Positions 42,369 to 51,430 of a stretch of DNA of 64,000 nt are shown here, in pieces. Position numbers and translations under genes: made by a program. Below the pieces are notes generated by a model that saw only the letters and a program-made list of their open reading frames with translations, was not told the origin of the DNA and did no database searches. Position 1 is the first letter of the stretch; every line of letters starts with the position of its first letter. The DNA lies in NCBI RefSeq assembly GCF_900116555.1, contig NZ_FPAT01000013.1, positions 85,473 through 149,472 on the forward strand, given 5' to 3'. This DNA is from Actinopolyspora lacussalsi subsp. righensis (GTDB lineage Bacteria; Actinomycetota; Actinomycetes; Mycobacteriales; Pseudonocardiaceae).

Positions 42369-43132
42369 ACGTACGCGTCGTACGGCTCGGTGCGACTGTC
42401 GAACAACGAACGGTGGTTCTCCCAGTCGTAGCGGCACCACCGGGCCGCACAGAGCACAGTGACGTGAGAGGCACCGGCCTCCTTGAGGGTGACCGCAGCG
42501 GACTGTGCTTTCGCTCCCGAGGTCCAGGTGTCATCGACCAGCAGGACGTGCTTGCCCGCCACACGATCACGGTAATGCTCGGGAACGGCGAAACGGTCAT
42601 CGCGCACCGTGCGTTGGCCCGACTCGATTCCCGGTCCCAGATCCAGGGTCAGCCGTTTGTCGGCATCGTTGTGGAACGCGACCTGCCGTGCGAGCCGAGC
42701 CACCGGATGTCCACGGCCTGGATTGTTCGCCGAGGGTACGAACGTCACCGCCTGCCACGCGCGGCCGGGCGAAACGGCGATGCACGATGCGTGGATGGTG
42801 GTGGCAGTCATGATCATCAGGCAGAGGTCTTCGACGCTTTTCTCCGCGACCGGAGTACGTTTGTAGCTCACAACGGTGTGAGCCGACTGATGGATCCCCT
42901 GGGGACGATTTCCGCACACGTAGGTCAGTGGCAGGACTTGATCAGCGAGCTGGTCACCGAACTCGGCGCGATGTGACGAACAGACCCCACAACGTGCCGA
43001 ATCCGACGAGAAAACCGGACCTGTACACACCGAACACGTCTCACCGCTGTGCCGAACCGTGTTGCGGAAAAACCCACCGACTCGGTCGAGCAGAGCGTTT
43101 CGGAGTGTCTCGTGCAGCTGCGAACCGTTCAT
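42332..43132 (-). CDS. Phosphoribosyltransferase, ComF/ShosT-like
   Basis: 266 residues from the ATG at 43132, which overlaps the DprA stop (ATGA). A Cys pair CSVC..CGVC near residue 33-50 recalls the ComF zinc ribbon. The PRPP-binding loop is VLLVDDTWTSGAKAQSAA (near 193-210), with HVTVLCAARW after it. Insertions between make it longer than E. coli ComF. The pairing with a DprA-family gene matches ShosTA, a toxin-antitoxin used in phage defence where the PRTase (ShosT) is toxic and the DprA-like protein (ShosA) neutralises it. Confidence 0.85.
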   Translation of the reverse strand: MNGSQLHETLRNALLDRVGGFFRNTVRHSGETCSVCTGPVFSSDSARCGVCSSHRAEFGDQLADQVLPLTYVCGNRPQGIHQSAHTVVSYKRTPVAEKSVEDLCLMIMTATTIHASCIAVSPGRAWQAVTFVPSANNPGRGHPVARLARQVAFHNDADKRLTLDLGPGIESGQRTVRDDRFAVPEHYRDRVAGKHVLLVDDTWTSGAKAQSAAVTLKEAGASHVTVLCAARWCRYDWENHRSLFDSRTEPYDAYVCPVTGGTCPTN

Positions 43133-44064
43133 GACACGGGAGCGGCAAGCAGTCTTTCCACCTGCTGTTTTCCGGAAACGATCTGCTCCACGGCGCTGAC
43201 GGCGGATCGAGGGCTGTCGACCACGAACACTCCGGGCTGTCCGCGCAGCGAGGCTCCCCAAGCGGTTCCCCTCACCACTGGATCCAGCAGAATCACGGGC
43301 CGTCCGTGCTCCACGGCCGTACGTGCCTGGATACGAGCGCCGCTGTGCTCACCGGCCTCCACGACTATCGTCGCGATTCCGTACGCACTCATCGTGGCGT
43401 TACGCATGGGAAAGGTGTGCTTGGCCGGTGGTGAATCGGGCCAGAACTGGGACAGCACCATGCCCTCACGGGCGATCCGCTCCTGCAATTCGCGATTCGC
43501 CGCTGGATAGACCCGTCGGATGCCGTTGCCGATCACTGCGACGGTCCGACCGCCGTTCTCGAGAGCCGTGTTGTGTGCGGCGGTGTCGATCCCCGACGCC
43601 AACCCGGAAAGCACGGTGAACCCGGCCTCGACCAACCTGGCCGATATGTCGACGGCGGTGTCCCACGCGGCGGGTGAGGCCTTACGAGAACCGACCACGG
43701 AGACCGCGTTCTCGCGGGGAACGCGCGTGCCACGCACGAACACGAACGGTGGGAACTGGTTCACTTCCCTGAGTTGCTGCGGGTACTCGTCGTCCCGGAA
43801 AGTGATGAAGTCGAACTCGGCGGAGCGCCAGGCGGCTATGTCTTCCTTAGCGGATTCGATCTCTGGTTCCGTATCATGGAACACTTCGGCATCCGCGTCG
43901 AACAGGGAGGGGACACCGAAGCGCTCCCAAACTGCGCGGGCACTTCCCGCATCGACCACCTCGGAGGTAATCCGGGACCACGTCATGCTCTCCGGACGAG
44001 CACGAAGCAGAGCGAGCAACGCGGCCCGTTCGTCGTCATCCCAGGAACTCATACTCGACACCAT
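43129..44064 (-). CDS. DprA/Smf-family protein, ShosA-like
   Basis: About 311 residues from 44064 (an ATG at 44052 is also possible). Rossmann-like DprA core: VSVVGSRKASP (near 118), VLSGLASGIDTAAHNTALEN, TVAVIGNGIRRVYPAANREL, MVLSQFWPDSPPAKHTFPMRN, GARIQARTAVEHGRPVILLD. It lacks the C-terminal winged helix of true competence DprA and is not next to topA or other competence genes. A separate chromosomal dprA would be expected elsewhere. Operonic with the PRTase, hence the ShosA-like reading. Confidence 0.88.
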   Translation of the reverse strand: MVSSMSSWDDDERAALLALLRARPESMTWSRITSEVVDAGSARAVWERFGVPSLFDADAEVFHDTEPEIESAKEDIAAWRSAEFDFITFRDDEYPQQLREVNQFPPFVFVRGTRVPRENAVSVVGSRKASPAAWDTAVDISARLVEAGFTVLSGLASGIDTAAHNTALENGGRTVAVIGNGIRRVYPAANRELQERIAREGMVLSQFWPDSPPAKHTFPMRNATMSAYGIATIVVEAGEHSGARIQARTAVEHGRPVILLDPVVRGTAWGASLRGQPGVFVVDSPRSAVSAVEQIVSGKQQVERLLAAPVS

Positions 44065-44378
44065 ACGGCTGTTCGGGCTACCACGTCCGGCCCAGGGGGT
44101 AGCGGGAACAGTTGGGATCTCGCCTGCTCGCATACGGTCTACCACCCCCGCGACTGCCTCGAAGGCTGCTTCGCTTGGACAATCCCCTCAAGTTGAGGCC
44201 AGAATATCGAACAAGGGTTCGACTCACCAGGACAACGGCGAAACTCGCACCGGAATCACCCTGTTCAGTGAGGTCGGCTTCACTGCCGTCCCCTCAACTA
44301 CCTCAGCGAGACTGAACGGCACTGCTCCCCGCACATCCGGGCGTTCCTCTCGAACGAACGAGAAACGTGGGCAACTCC

Positions 44379-45179
44379 TCACCGCACCCAGCGGCGGAAG
44401 CCCGCCTCGGCGTCGAGCACGTGTCCCGTGACGGTGGTGGCCCGCTCGTCGAGCAGCAGCTCGACCACGCCGGCTGCCTCCTCGGGGGTGTTCCAGCGCC
44501 CGCGCGGGAGCGCCCGGCCGACCGAGGCGGTCAGCTCCTCGGTGGCCCAACCGGTGTCGGTCGGCCCCGGATTGACGCAGTTCACCGTGATGCCGCGCTC
44601 CACGAGCGCGTCCGAGAGGGTGAGGGTCAGCTGGTGCAGCGCACCCTTGGTGGCCGCGTAGGGGATCTCGCCGCTCATCGGCGCCAGGTGCTGGCCGGAG
44701 GTGAAGAGCACGACCCGACCCTCGTGCCGGCCTTCCCCCTGCTCGTCCTCCCGGTACCGCCGGGCGAACTCCCGCACCAGCAGCAGGCTCGCCCGAACGT
44801 TGACCGCCCAGCACAGGTCCAGCTCGGCCGCGGACAGCGCGTCGAGGTCGAAATCGGAACTGCGGGCGTGCGCCAGCACCAGGGTGTCCACGGAGCCGAA
44901 CCGCTCGGTGGCCTGCCGCAGCAGCTCGACCGGGGCCTCGGGCTCGGCGAGATCCAACTCCACGTGGGAGAACGTCTCCGCGTTACCGCCGAGCTCGGCG
45001 CGGAAATCCGGCGCAGCGGTTTCGGTCCCGCTGCTCAGACCCAGCTCCACGTCGTGCGGCGACCACCCCTGAGCACAGACCCGCACGTCGGCTGAGAGCA
45101 GCCGTCGCGCGACCGCGAAGCCGATGCTCTGCCGCCGACTGACACCGGTGACCACCGCCGTACGTCCCGCCAAACCCAT
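44379..45179 (-). CDS. Short-chain dehydrogenase/reductase (SDR)
   Basis: 266 residues from the ATG at 45179. Cofactor site TAVVTGVSRRQSIGFAVARR (variant TGxxxxxGIG as in some enoyl-reductase-like or 3-ketoacyl SDRs), TLVLAHARSS in place of NNAG, VLFTSGQHLAPM with Ser, YAATKGALHQL (catalytic Tyr-x3-Lys), and CVNPGPTDTGW. NAD(P)-dependent oxidoreductase of unknown substrate. Two palindrome repeats separate it from the next gene. Confidence 0.9.
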   Translation of the reverse strand: MGLAGRTAVVTGVSRRQSIGFAVARRLLSADVRVCAQGWSPHDVELGLSSGTETAAPDFRAELGGNAETFSHVELDLAEPEAPVELLRQATERFGSVDTLVLAHARSSDFDLDALSAAELDLCWAVNVRASLLLVREFARRYREDEQGEGRHEGRVVLFTSGQHLAPMSGEIPYAATKGALHQLTLTLSDALVERGITVNCVNPGPTDTGWATEELTASVGRALPRGRWNTPEEAAGVVELLLDERATTVTGHVLDAEAGFRRWVR

Positions 45180-45229
45180 GCGGTGAGCCTCGCCGGGTAC
45201 GGACGTGGCGTCAACTCGGTTTCCGGTGG

Positions 45230-45254
45230 GGCGTCGATTTCTCGCGAAATCCAC
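45230..45254 (-). repeat. Dispersed palindrome copy 6
   Basis: GGCGTCGATTTCTCGCGAAAT then CCAC: consensus in reverse orientation, last arm altered. Confidence 0.88.
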
Positions 45255-45293
45255 GGCCGCCCGCGCCCCGACCACCCAAGCCACAGTCCTCAC

Positions 45294-45319
45294 GGCGTAG
45301 ATTTCTCGCGAGATCGCCG
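45294..45319 (-). repeat. Dispersed palindrome copy 7
   Basis: GGCGTAGATTTCTCGCGAGA then TCGCC: two substitutions. It is 64 bp from copy 6 in the same orientation. Confidence 0.82.
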
Positions 45320-45345
45320 GGCCGGGAGGGCAGTCGCGGGGTCGC

Positions 45346-46524
45346 TCAGCGCTGGTCCGGCCCCAGCGGCAATGGATCGATCGGCTGGTCGTTCGGGGTC
45401 ATGTCGATGCCGAAGTCCCTGGCGAAGACCATGCGGGTGTCACGGATCATTCCTTCGACGCTCTCGTCGAGCTCGAACACCCGCGCGCCACGCAACCGGT
45501 GCTCCTCATCCCCGCCGAGCCCGTACGGGCCGAACCCGGTTCCGGAGGAGTAGCCGAGCAGTACCCCGTAGTAGTCGCCCACGTAGGAGTTCACGTGGTC
45601 GTGGCCGCAGAACACGCCGCGCACGTCACCGCGCTGCTGGATCGCCGTGAACACACCGCTGTTGAACGGACCCGGACACTCGGCCTCGTTGCGCTCGCCG
45701 ACGATTCCGTGCTTCTCGACTGCCCGTTCGTGATCGGCATCGGAACGGCCGTCCACACTGGAGAACCACATGAAGCGGTGCTCCCAGAGCGGGATGTGCA
45801 TCCACATCAAACCGGGAACCTTCCCGCCCGACCTGCGTTCGAGGTGCCGTGAGGTCTCCGAGTACCACTGGATCTGGTCCGGGTGCACCCAGCCCCAGTC
45901 CGGATACCCCTGGAAATCCTGACCGGCGATCGACTCGGGCGCGTAGCGACCGGAGTCCAGCAGCCACAGCGCGAACACCGGGCTGCCGCCGCGCGACCCG
46001 CTCACCGGCAGCACCATGTCGCCGGTACCGGTGACGTCGCGCGGGCCGCGTTCGTTCCGGTTGTGCCGGTAGGTCATGTAGAAGTCGAGCATGTCCTCCT
46101 CGGACATGTCGGAGAGTCGCTCGGAGTCCTCGTCGTGGTTGCCGAAGGTGATCGCCCACGGAATACCGCGCGACTCCATCGGGGTGACCACGTTGTTGAT
46201 GGCCTGCTTGACCTGCAGTGCGCTGTCACAGCCCCCGGTGATGACATCACCGTTGATCAACGCGAAGTCCGGCTTCTCGGAATCGAGCGTGCGCTCCATC
46301 AGCTCGATGGTGCGCCGATCGGTGCGTTCGTCGTCCTGCGTGTCGTTGAACTGCACGATCCGGAACGTGCCGTCCGAGCGGAACCGCAGTTTCGGTTCCG
46401 GTGCCTCGAAACCGCGCCGGGGTTCCGCACCCGCCATCGCCGGTGCGGCCACGGCGGCGGCGGTTCCCGCCCCGGTGGCCCGCAACAACGCACGTCGCCC
46501 GACAGTGCCCGTTTCCTCGCTCAT
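45346..46524 (-). CDS. Tat-exported metallophosphoesterase
   Basis: 392 residues. Twin-arginine signal VGRRALLRATGAGTAAAVAA followed by an AGA-type cleavage site. Calcineurin-like phosphoesterase motifs: IVQFNDTQDDE (D-x-[DH/Q]), NGDVITGG (GDx), ITFGNHDED (GNHD), MWMHIPLWEH, and FCGHDHVNS (GHxH). Resembles fungal/actinobacterial Dcr2-like phosphatases and purple-acid-type phosphodiesterases. A secreted phosphatase that could scavenge phosphate; no Pho box was identified upstream. Confidence 0.92.
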   Translation of the reverse strand: MSEETGTVGRRALLRATGAGTAAAVAAPAMAGAEPRRGFEAPEPKLRFRSDGTFRIVQFNDTQDDERTDRRTIELMERTLDSEKPDFALINGDVITGGCDSALQVKQAINNVVTPMESRGIPWAITFGNHDEDSERLSDMSEEDMLDFYMTYRHNRNERGPRDVTGTGDMVLPVSGSRGGSPVFALWLLDSGRYAPESIAGQDFQGYPDWGWVHPDQIQWYSETSRHLERRSGGKVPGLMWMHIPLWEHRFMWFSSVDGRSDADHERAVEKHGIVGERNEAECPGPFNSGVFTAIQQRGDVRGVFCGHDHVNSYVGDYYGVLLGYSSGTGFGPYGLGGDEEHRLRGARVFELDESVEGMIRDTRMVFARDFGIDMTPNDQPIDPLPLGPDQR

Positions 46525-46633
46525 ACCCGTCCCCGTAGTCCGGTTTCACCTCGACCCGGTCGAACCTAGGTGTGCGGGATGACCCCTCGATGGGAAACGC
46601 GGAAACGCCGGGTGAAAACCGCGTGCCCACCAC

Positions 46634-46658
46634 GGCGTCGATTTCTCGCGAAATCGCC
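46634..46658 (-). repeat. Dispersed palindrome copy 8
   Basis: GGCGTCGATTTCTCGCGAAA then TCGCC: exact consensus in reverse orientation, between divergent genes. Confidence 0.9.
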
Positions 46659-46849
46659 GGGCGGGGAGGAGGGCTTCGGGGCGGTTGGTCCGCGGGGAAA
46701 CCCGACTCGGCTCCGTTCGGAGCAGTCATCAGGACGCGTCGGTCGTAACCGGCTACCGCGAACATCGGCACTCGGGAATTCACTCTTGCCATGATCCGAC
46801 CACCGGCACCTAGCCTCCGAATAGGTATAGACCAAATCGGAGGGTGGTT

Positions 46850-48694
46850 ATGTCAGGCATGGATCGCCGTCGTTTCCTCGCGGGTTCCGCGGCTGTGAGT
46901 GGCGGAACCGCGGTGGGTGCCCTCACCGGCACGAGCGCCGCCGCCGAACCCGGACCGGAAGCCGGCCAGGAACGAGGTCACGACCGGGTGCTGGTGCACG
47001 TGAACAACGTCGGCCACGACCCCGAATCGCCCAAGACCGCCGTGCTCGCGGCCGGGGACCGCGAACCCATCGCCTGGTGCTTCCTGGTCGACAACGAGAC
47101 CGGCGAAATCGCGGCCCGGCGCAGGCCACATCACGCCGGCCGGGTCCGGGACTGGGGCGAGACTCGCTACTGGACGGTCGACTTCTCGGAGTTCACGGTC
47201 GAGGGCGAGTACGTGCTGCGGGTCGGCGCCGGGAACCACACGCGCGGCGAATCCGTGCCGTTCCGGATCGAACCCCTCGCGCTGGAACGGGACACGCTCT
47301 CCGACGTGGTGCACTGGTTCAAGTCGGCGCGCTGCTCGGGCCGGTTCGACCGGGCCGACCACTCGCTGCCCGTCGGCGAGAACGGCTCGGGAGACATCGA
47401 CGCCCACGGCGGCTGGTACGACGCGACCGGCGACTTCGGCAAGCACTTCACCCAGCTCTCGCGGCACAGCTACTTCAACACGCTGTCCGTCCCGCTGACG
47501 GCCTGGGTGCTGTTCAAGGCCCACGAACAACTCACCGCACGGGACAACGAGGAGTTCACCCAGCTGCGCACCTGGTTGTGCGACGAGGGGCTGTACGGCG
47601 CCGACTACCTGAACCGGGTGAAGCGCCCCGAGGGCACCTTCTGCCACTCGGTGATGCAGCCCGGGCCGCCCAAGGACCCGGCGCTGCGATTCCTGAAAAC
47701 CACCGAACAAGACGGCGAGGTACGGCAGGTCAACCACCGAGAGGGCGCGGGGGCCGCCATCGCGGCGCTGGCGCTGGCCAGCACCTCCGACGACTCCGGT
47801 GAGTACGACTCCGCCGAGTACCTGCGCACCGCCGAAACGGCCTTCGAGTACCTGCGTGAGCACAACGTGGAGCTGACCAACGACGGCGTGGAGAACATCC
47901 AGGACGACTACAACGCACTGATCGCCGCTGTCGAACTCCACCGGGTCATCGGAAAGAACACCTACCGCGAGGCCGCCGACGCGCGAGCGGACAACCTGAT
48001 GAACCGGCTGAGCTCCTGGCGCTCCTATCGGGACTACTGGCGCGCCGACGACGGCGACCGCCCCTATTTCCACCCCTCCGACGCGGGACTGCCGGTGACG
48101 AGCCTGCTGAGCTACCTCGACATCGCCGACTCCGCGCGAACCACGCGGGTGCTGGAAGTGGTGCGCCGCTCGCTGTCCTTCGAGATGTCGATCACCACCG
48201 AGGTCACCAACCCGTACGGCTACGCGCGCAACCTGGTGCAGGACGGCACGGGAGACCGGCACAGCTCGTTCTTCTTCCCGCACGACGTCACCCCACGTCC
48301 GGGCGACGAGTGGTGGCAGGGCGAGAACGCGCGGATCGCCTCGCTGGCCACCGCCGCCCGGCTGGCCGCGAAACGGTTCGACGGCGAGTTCGCCGGGCGG
48401 CTGCGGCGCTACGCGGCCGACCAGCTCGACTGGATCCTGGGACGCAACCCGTTCGGAGTGTGCATGCTGGGCGGCAGCGGCCGGAACAACCCCCGCTACA
48501 TGTGGAAGGGCTCCTGGCAGTTCCTCAACACGGCGGGCGGAATCGTCAACGGCATCACCGGGGAGAACGCCGACGGCAGCGGGATCAGCTGGAATCGGGG
48601 TTATGCCGAGACCGGCAAGGACTGGGACTGGCGCTGGACCGAGCAGTGGTTGCCGCACACCACCTGGTACCTGTTCGCGGTCAGCGTCGGATGA
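46850..48694 (+). CDS. Glycoside hydrolase family 9 protein, Tat-exported
   Basis: 614 residues from the ATG at 46850 (GGAGGG just upstream). Tat signal MDRRRFLAGSAAVSGG. An N-terminal Ig-like CelD_N module (about 45-140: VLVHVNNVGHDPESPKTAVL..) precedes the (alpha/alpha)6 GH9 catalytic domain. Its markers are HGGWYDATGDFGKHF (catalytic Asp pair near 185), YGADYLNRV, WILGRNPFGVCMLGG (near 535), and the C-terminal catalytic region around GENADGSGISWNRGYAETG. Cellulase or exo-glucosaminidase/xyloglucanase type; absence of a cellulose-binding module suggests soluble oligosaccharides. Divergent from the secreted phosphatase. Confidence 0.9.
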   Translation: MSGMDRRRFLAGSAAVSGGTAVGALTGTSAAAEPGPEAGQERGHDRVLVHVNNVGHDPESPKTAVLAAGDREPIAWCFLVDNETGEIAARRRPHHAGRVRDWGETRYWTVDFSEFTVEGEYVLRVGAGNHTRGESVPFRIEPLALERDTLSDVVHWFKSARCSGRFDRADHSLPVGENGSGDIDAHGGWYDATGDFGKHFTQLSRHSYFNTLSVPLTAWVLFKAHEQLTARDNEEFTQLRTWLCDEGLYGADYLNRVKRPEGTFCHSVMQPGPPKDPALRFLKTTEQDGEVRQVNHREGAGAAIAALALASTSDDSGEYDSAEYLRTAETAFEYLREHNVELTNDGVENIQDDYNALIAAVELHRVIGKNTYREAADARADNLMNRLSSWRSYRDYWRADDGDRPYFHPSDAGLPVTSLLSYLDIADSARTTRVLEVVRRSLSFEMSITTEVTNPYGYARNLVQDGTGDRHSSFFFPHDVTPRPGDEWWQGENARIASLATAARLAAKRFDGEFAGRLRRYAADQLDWILGRNPFGVCMLGGSGRNNPRYMWKGSWQFLNTAGGIVNGITGENADGSGISWNRGYAETGKDWDWRWTEQWLPHTTWYLFAVSVG

Positions 48695-48981
48695 GAGCTT
48701 CACCTGTTTCGTAGCTGGTCGGGTAGCCGTCACGTGAGTCGGCGCCTTGCCGCGTTGGGCCGGCTCTTGAGTAGCGACCTACGCGGCGAGCGCCCCGCCC
48801 TCGCGATGCATCCGACTCACGCACCGGGGACACCCACGCTGCGTCAGTTCATGGTCGCTGATCCGCCGGAACAGCGGAAAACACTCCAGCTACGCGTCAT
48901 CGCGAGAGCCGCACGCGAGAACCCGCAGCGGTGCCGACCGCGAGGATGGTGGGAGTGCGGCACCGCGAGTGCCGCGGCCGC

Positions 48982-49006
48982 GGCGATTTCTCGCGAAATT
49001 GACACC
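48982..49006 (+). repeat. Dispersed palindrome copy 9
   Basis: GGCGATTTCTCGCGAAATTG then ACACC: symmetrical core with loop CTCG. Faces copy 10 in inverted orientation 25 bp away. Confidence 0.87.
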
Positions 49007-49030
49007 ATCCGCACCGTGCGGCCCTCGTGT

Positions 49031-49055
49031 GGCGTCAATTTCTCGCGAAATCGCC
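49031..49055 (-). repeat. Dispersed palindrome copy 10
   Basis: GGCGTCAATTTCTCGCGAAA then TCGCC. With copy 9 it forms an inverted pair like the head-to-head units of bacterial interspersed mosaic elements. Confidence 0.88.
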
Positions 49056-49071
49056 GCCGCCCCGGTGGGGG

Positions 49072-50043
49072 TCACCCGCGCGCGGGTTCGGCCGCGTCGG
49101 TGTCCGGGTCCTCGCTCCCGCTGGGCCTGCGGGACCAGAACGAGGCCACCGCCGCTCCGGAGAGGTTGTGCCAGACGGAGAACAGCGCGGCGGGCAGCGC
49201 GGCCAGCGGGGTGAAGTGCGCGGTGGCCAGGCTCGCGGCCAGCCCGGAATTCTGCATCCCGACCTCGACGCCGATGGCGCGGCGGGACGCCTCGTCCAGC
49301 CCGGCCAGTCTGGCCGCGCCGTAGCCGAGCAGCAGCCCGAAGGCGTTGTGCAGCACCACCGCCAACAGCAGCAGCGCGCCAACCGAGGCGAGCGTGCTCG
49401 CGTTGGCGCCGACCACTGCCGCCACCACGGCGACGATGCCGAGCACCGAGACCAGCGGCAGCAGCGGCAACACCCGCTCGACCAGTCTCGGCAACGCGGC
49501 CCGGACCCCGATCCCCAGCACCACCGGAATCAGCACGACCTTGACGATCGACCAGAACAGGCCGATGAAGTCCACCGGCAGGCTGGAACCGGCCAGCCAC
49601 AGCACCAGCAGCGGGGTGAGCAACGGAGCCAGCAGGGTGGACACCGAGGTCATGGTCACCGACAGCGCGACGTGCCCCCTGGAGAGGTAGACGACCACAT
49701 TGGACGCCGTGCCGCCCGGGGTGGACCCCACCAGGACCATGCCCGCCAGCAGCGCGGCGGAGAACCCGAAGGCGCTGCCGATGGCCCAACCGGCCAGCGG
49801 CATCACCAGGTACTGCGCCACCAGCCCGATCAACACCGCCCACGGCCTGCGCAGCACCAGTGAGAAGTCCCGGGCGCGCAGCGTGAGCCCCATGCCGAAC
49901 ATGATCAAGCCGAGCAGCGGGGTGATGGCGGGGGAGAGCGTGCTGGTGGCGCCGGGAAGCAGCATCCCCACGACACCGCCCAGCAGCACCAGCAACGCGA
50001 ACCAACTGCCGACGAAATCCGCGGCGCGACGCAGCACACCCAT
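49072..50043 (-). CDS. Bile acid:sodium symporter family (BASS/SBF) transporter
   Basis: 323 residues from the ATG at 50043 (MGVLRRAADF). Nine or ten TM helices; family motifs LLGLIMFGMGLTLRARDF, GMVLVGSTPGGTASNVVVYL (crossover helix with the sodium-site pattern), and VEVGMQNSGLAASLATAHF (second crossover). Likely a sodium-coupled organic-anion importer such as pantoate- or sulfur-compound-type BASS. Substrate not deducible. Confidence 0.93.
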   Translation of the reverse strand: MGVLRRAADFVGSWFALLVLLGGVVGMLLPGATSTLSPAITPLLGLIMFGMGLTLRARDFSLVLRRPWAVLIGLVAQYLVMPLAGWAIGSAFGFSAALLAGMVLVGSTPGGTASNVVVYLSRGHVALSVTMTSVSTLLAPLLTPLLVLWLAGSSLPVDFIGLFWSIVKVVLIPVVLGIGVRAALPRLVERVLPLLPLVSVLGIVAVVAAVVGANASTLASVGALLLLAVVLHNAFGLLLGYGAARLAGLDEASRRAIGVEVGMQNSGLAASLATAHFTPLAALPAALFSVWHNLSGAAVASFWSRRPSGSEDPDTDAAEPARG

Positions 50044-50358
50044 ATCGCCGAAACCTCCCCACCGTGAAAGCGCACCACGGCCGGGCACCGTTCGCCGGGC
50101 TCGACCGAGAAATCCACGACTTTCCTAGCAGGGCGGATGACCGGTGTAAACGCCGATCCCGATGCGCGGAAAGCGACGAGGCTCACCCCGTGGAAAACCG
50201 TCCGATCCGCCACGGTGCGGAATTCGATTCGTGCTCGACCGGTGACCGATCGAGTGGAAATGTCCTTCTTTCGGGGCTGGTGCGGATGCCGACATGGGGG
50301 ATCGGCGGCATGCTGATCTCGTCGCAACGGTTTCGAGAGGAATTCGGTCGAGGAAGAG
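50044..50358. other. Divergent promoter region
   Basis: 315 bp between the BASS gene and the membrane protein gene. Both promoters must be here, but no consensus pair is convincing; no additional gene seen. Confidence 0.45.
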
Positions 50359-50772
50359 ATGAGCACACCGGCCCGCAACTCGCCCTTCGTCGGGCTGCAC
50401 TGGGGCACCATCGTGGCGCTGGGGATACTGGGACTGATCCAACCGGCGCTGGGCATCCTCCGGGTCTACGAGACGCTGGGCAGGCCCTGGAGCCCGATAG
50501 CGGTCACCGTGCTCGTCGCGGCGGTCTGGGTGGCCGTGGTGGTGCTGCGCAGGACAACGCGTCCGGTGCTGACGCTGACCATCGTCGGCACGCTGTACGG
50601 GGTGCTGACGATCGTGCTCAACTGGATCGTGCGGATCGTCTTCTACGGCAGCACGGCGCCGCTACCCGGCCCCGCGATCGCCAGCATCGTGCTGGCCAAC
50701 CTGCTGGGCGGCGCGCTGCTGGGGCTGCTCGCGCTGGTGATCCTGCGAATCATGAGCAGGCGGGGCCGCTGA
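50359..50772 (+). CDS. Small integral membrane protein, unknown
   Basis: 137 residues; GAGGAAGAG directly before the ATG. Four hydrophobic helices (about 14-33, 48-64, 71-94, 104-130) with basic ends and short loops. No family recognised; topologically similar to many actinobacterial orphan four-TM proteins. Confidence 0.8.
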   Translation: MSTPARNSPFVGLHWGTIVALGILGLIQPALGILRVYETLGRPWSPIAVTVLVAAVWVAVVVLRRTTRPVLTLTIVGTLYGVLTIVLNWIVRIVFYGSTAPLPGPAIASIVLANLLGGALLGLLALVILRIMSRRGR

Positions 50773-50918
50773 TCGCGCGGGACGCCGCTCGGGATTTTCC
50801 GAGCGGACTGCCGGAACACTTCGGCGAAACCCGTCGTTGATGCTCACCGGGAACGCCCCGAGCACCGCCGACCAGCGGGTCCCCCTTCCGGTCCCGCGTG
50901 GACCCGTAAGGCTGTGAG

Positions 50919-50976
50919 CCCCCCTCGATCACGGGGAGCGCCGCTGACGGCACACCTCTCCCGTGGTCGAGGGGGA
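50919..50976. repeat. Long imperfect inverted repeat
   Basis: CCCCCTCGATCACGGGGA against TCTCCCGTGGTCGAGGGGG: 18-bp stem with two G-T/A-C type mismatches and a 19-nt loop. It could terminate the small membrane gene 150 bp upstream. Confidence 0.7.
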
Positions 50977-51406
50977 GGTGAGACAGCTTTGGTTTCGCTG
51001 CCGGGATTCGTTCATCCCCGCAGGGGAAACGACGGGGGTTGTCTCGCCGGAACGATTCAACCGACAGCCGGATTCTCCGTATACCGGAATTGTGACTTCG
51101 GAGCTCACCCCGCGAGCCGGATTAAGGGCTCGCCGGTCCGGGGGTTACGCGCAGCGCGGCGATGATGGGCCGATAATGCGCGAGCATGAGTGCCAGGGCT
51201 TACCAAGTACGGGGCCGGGTCCGCCTAGATCCCGCATTGCCTGACACGCGGACTTCACCCGCTCTGACCGGGGGCAAACGGCTGTGAACCGTCTCCAGGA
51301 CGTATCCGACCCGCGGCCTGCCTGGATCGGCCACGGCGGAGAGCGTATTCCGTGCTACACTCGGCACTGTTATTTCAACTCTTGGCGGATTGAATATAAC
51401 ACGGTT

Positions 51407-51430
51407 GACCTCCGGTGATCACCGGGGGTC
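51407..51430. repeat. 24-bp near-perfect palindrome
   Basis: GACCTCCGGTGATCACCGGG followed by GGTC: symmetrical except for one G-T pair. Flanked on the left by an AT-rich run. Operator or terminator. Confidence 0.65.

Larger units (their letters stand above)
48695..49071. other. Convergent intergenic region with two palindrome copies
   Basis: 377 bp between the GH9 and BASS genes. Besides repeat copies 9 and 10 no gene is supported and no separate terminator is obvious; the repeats may themselves act as hairpins ending both transcripts. Confidence 0.5.

Noticed and set aside
43129..44064. Housekeeping competence DprA
   Set aside because: Context (coupled PRTase, no topA/rnhB-type neighbours) and the missing C-terminal winged helix favour the ShosA-like reading, though not conclusively.
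46853..48733. 626-codon minus-strand frame opposite the GH9 gene
   Set aside because: Antisense of a gene with clear Tat signal and GH9 motifs.
11440..49055. CRISPR array from the palindromic repeats
   Set aside because: Copies are singly dispersed over tens of kilobases with genes between them, not regularly spaced; no cas genes.
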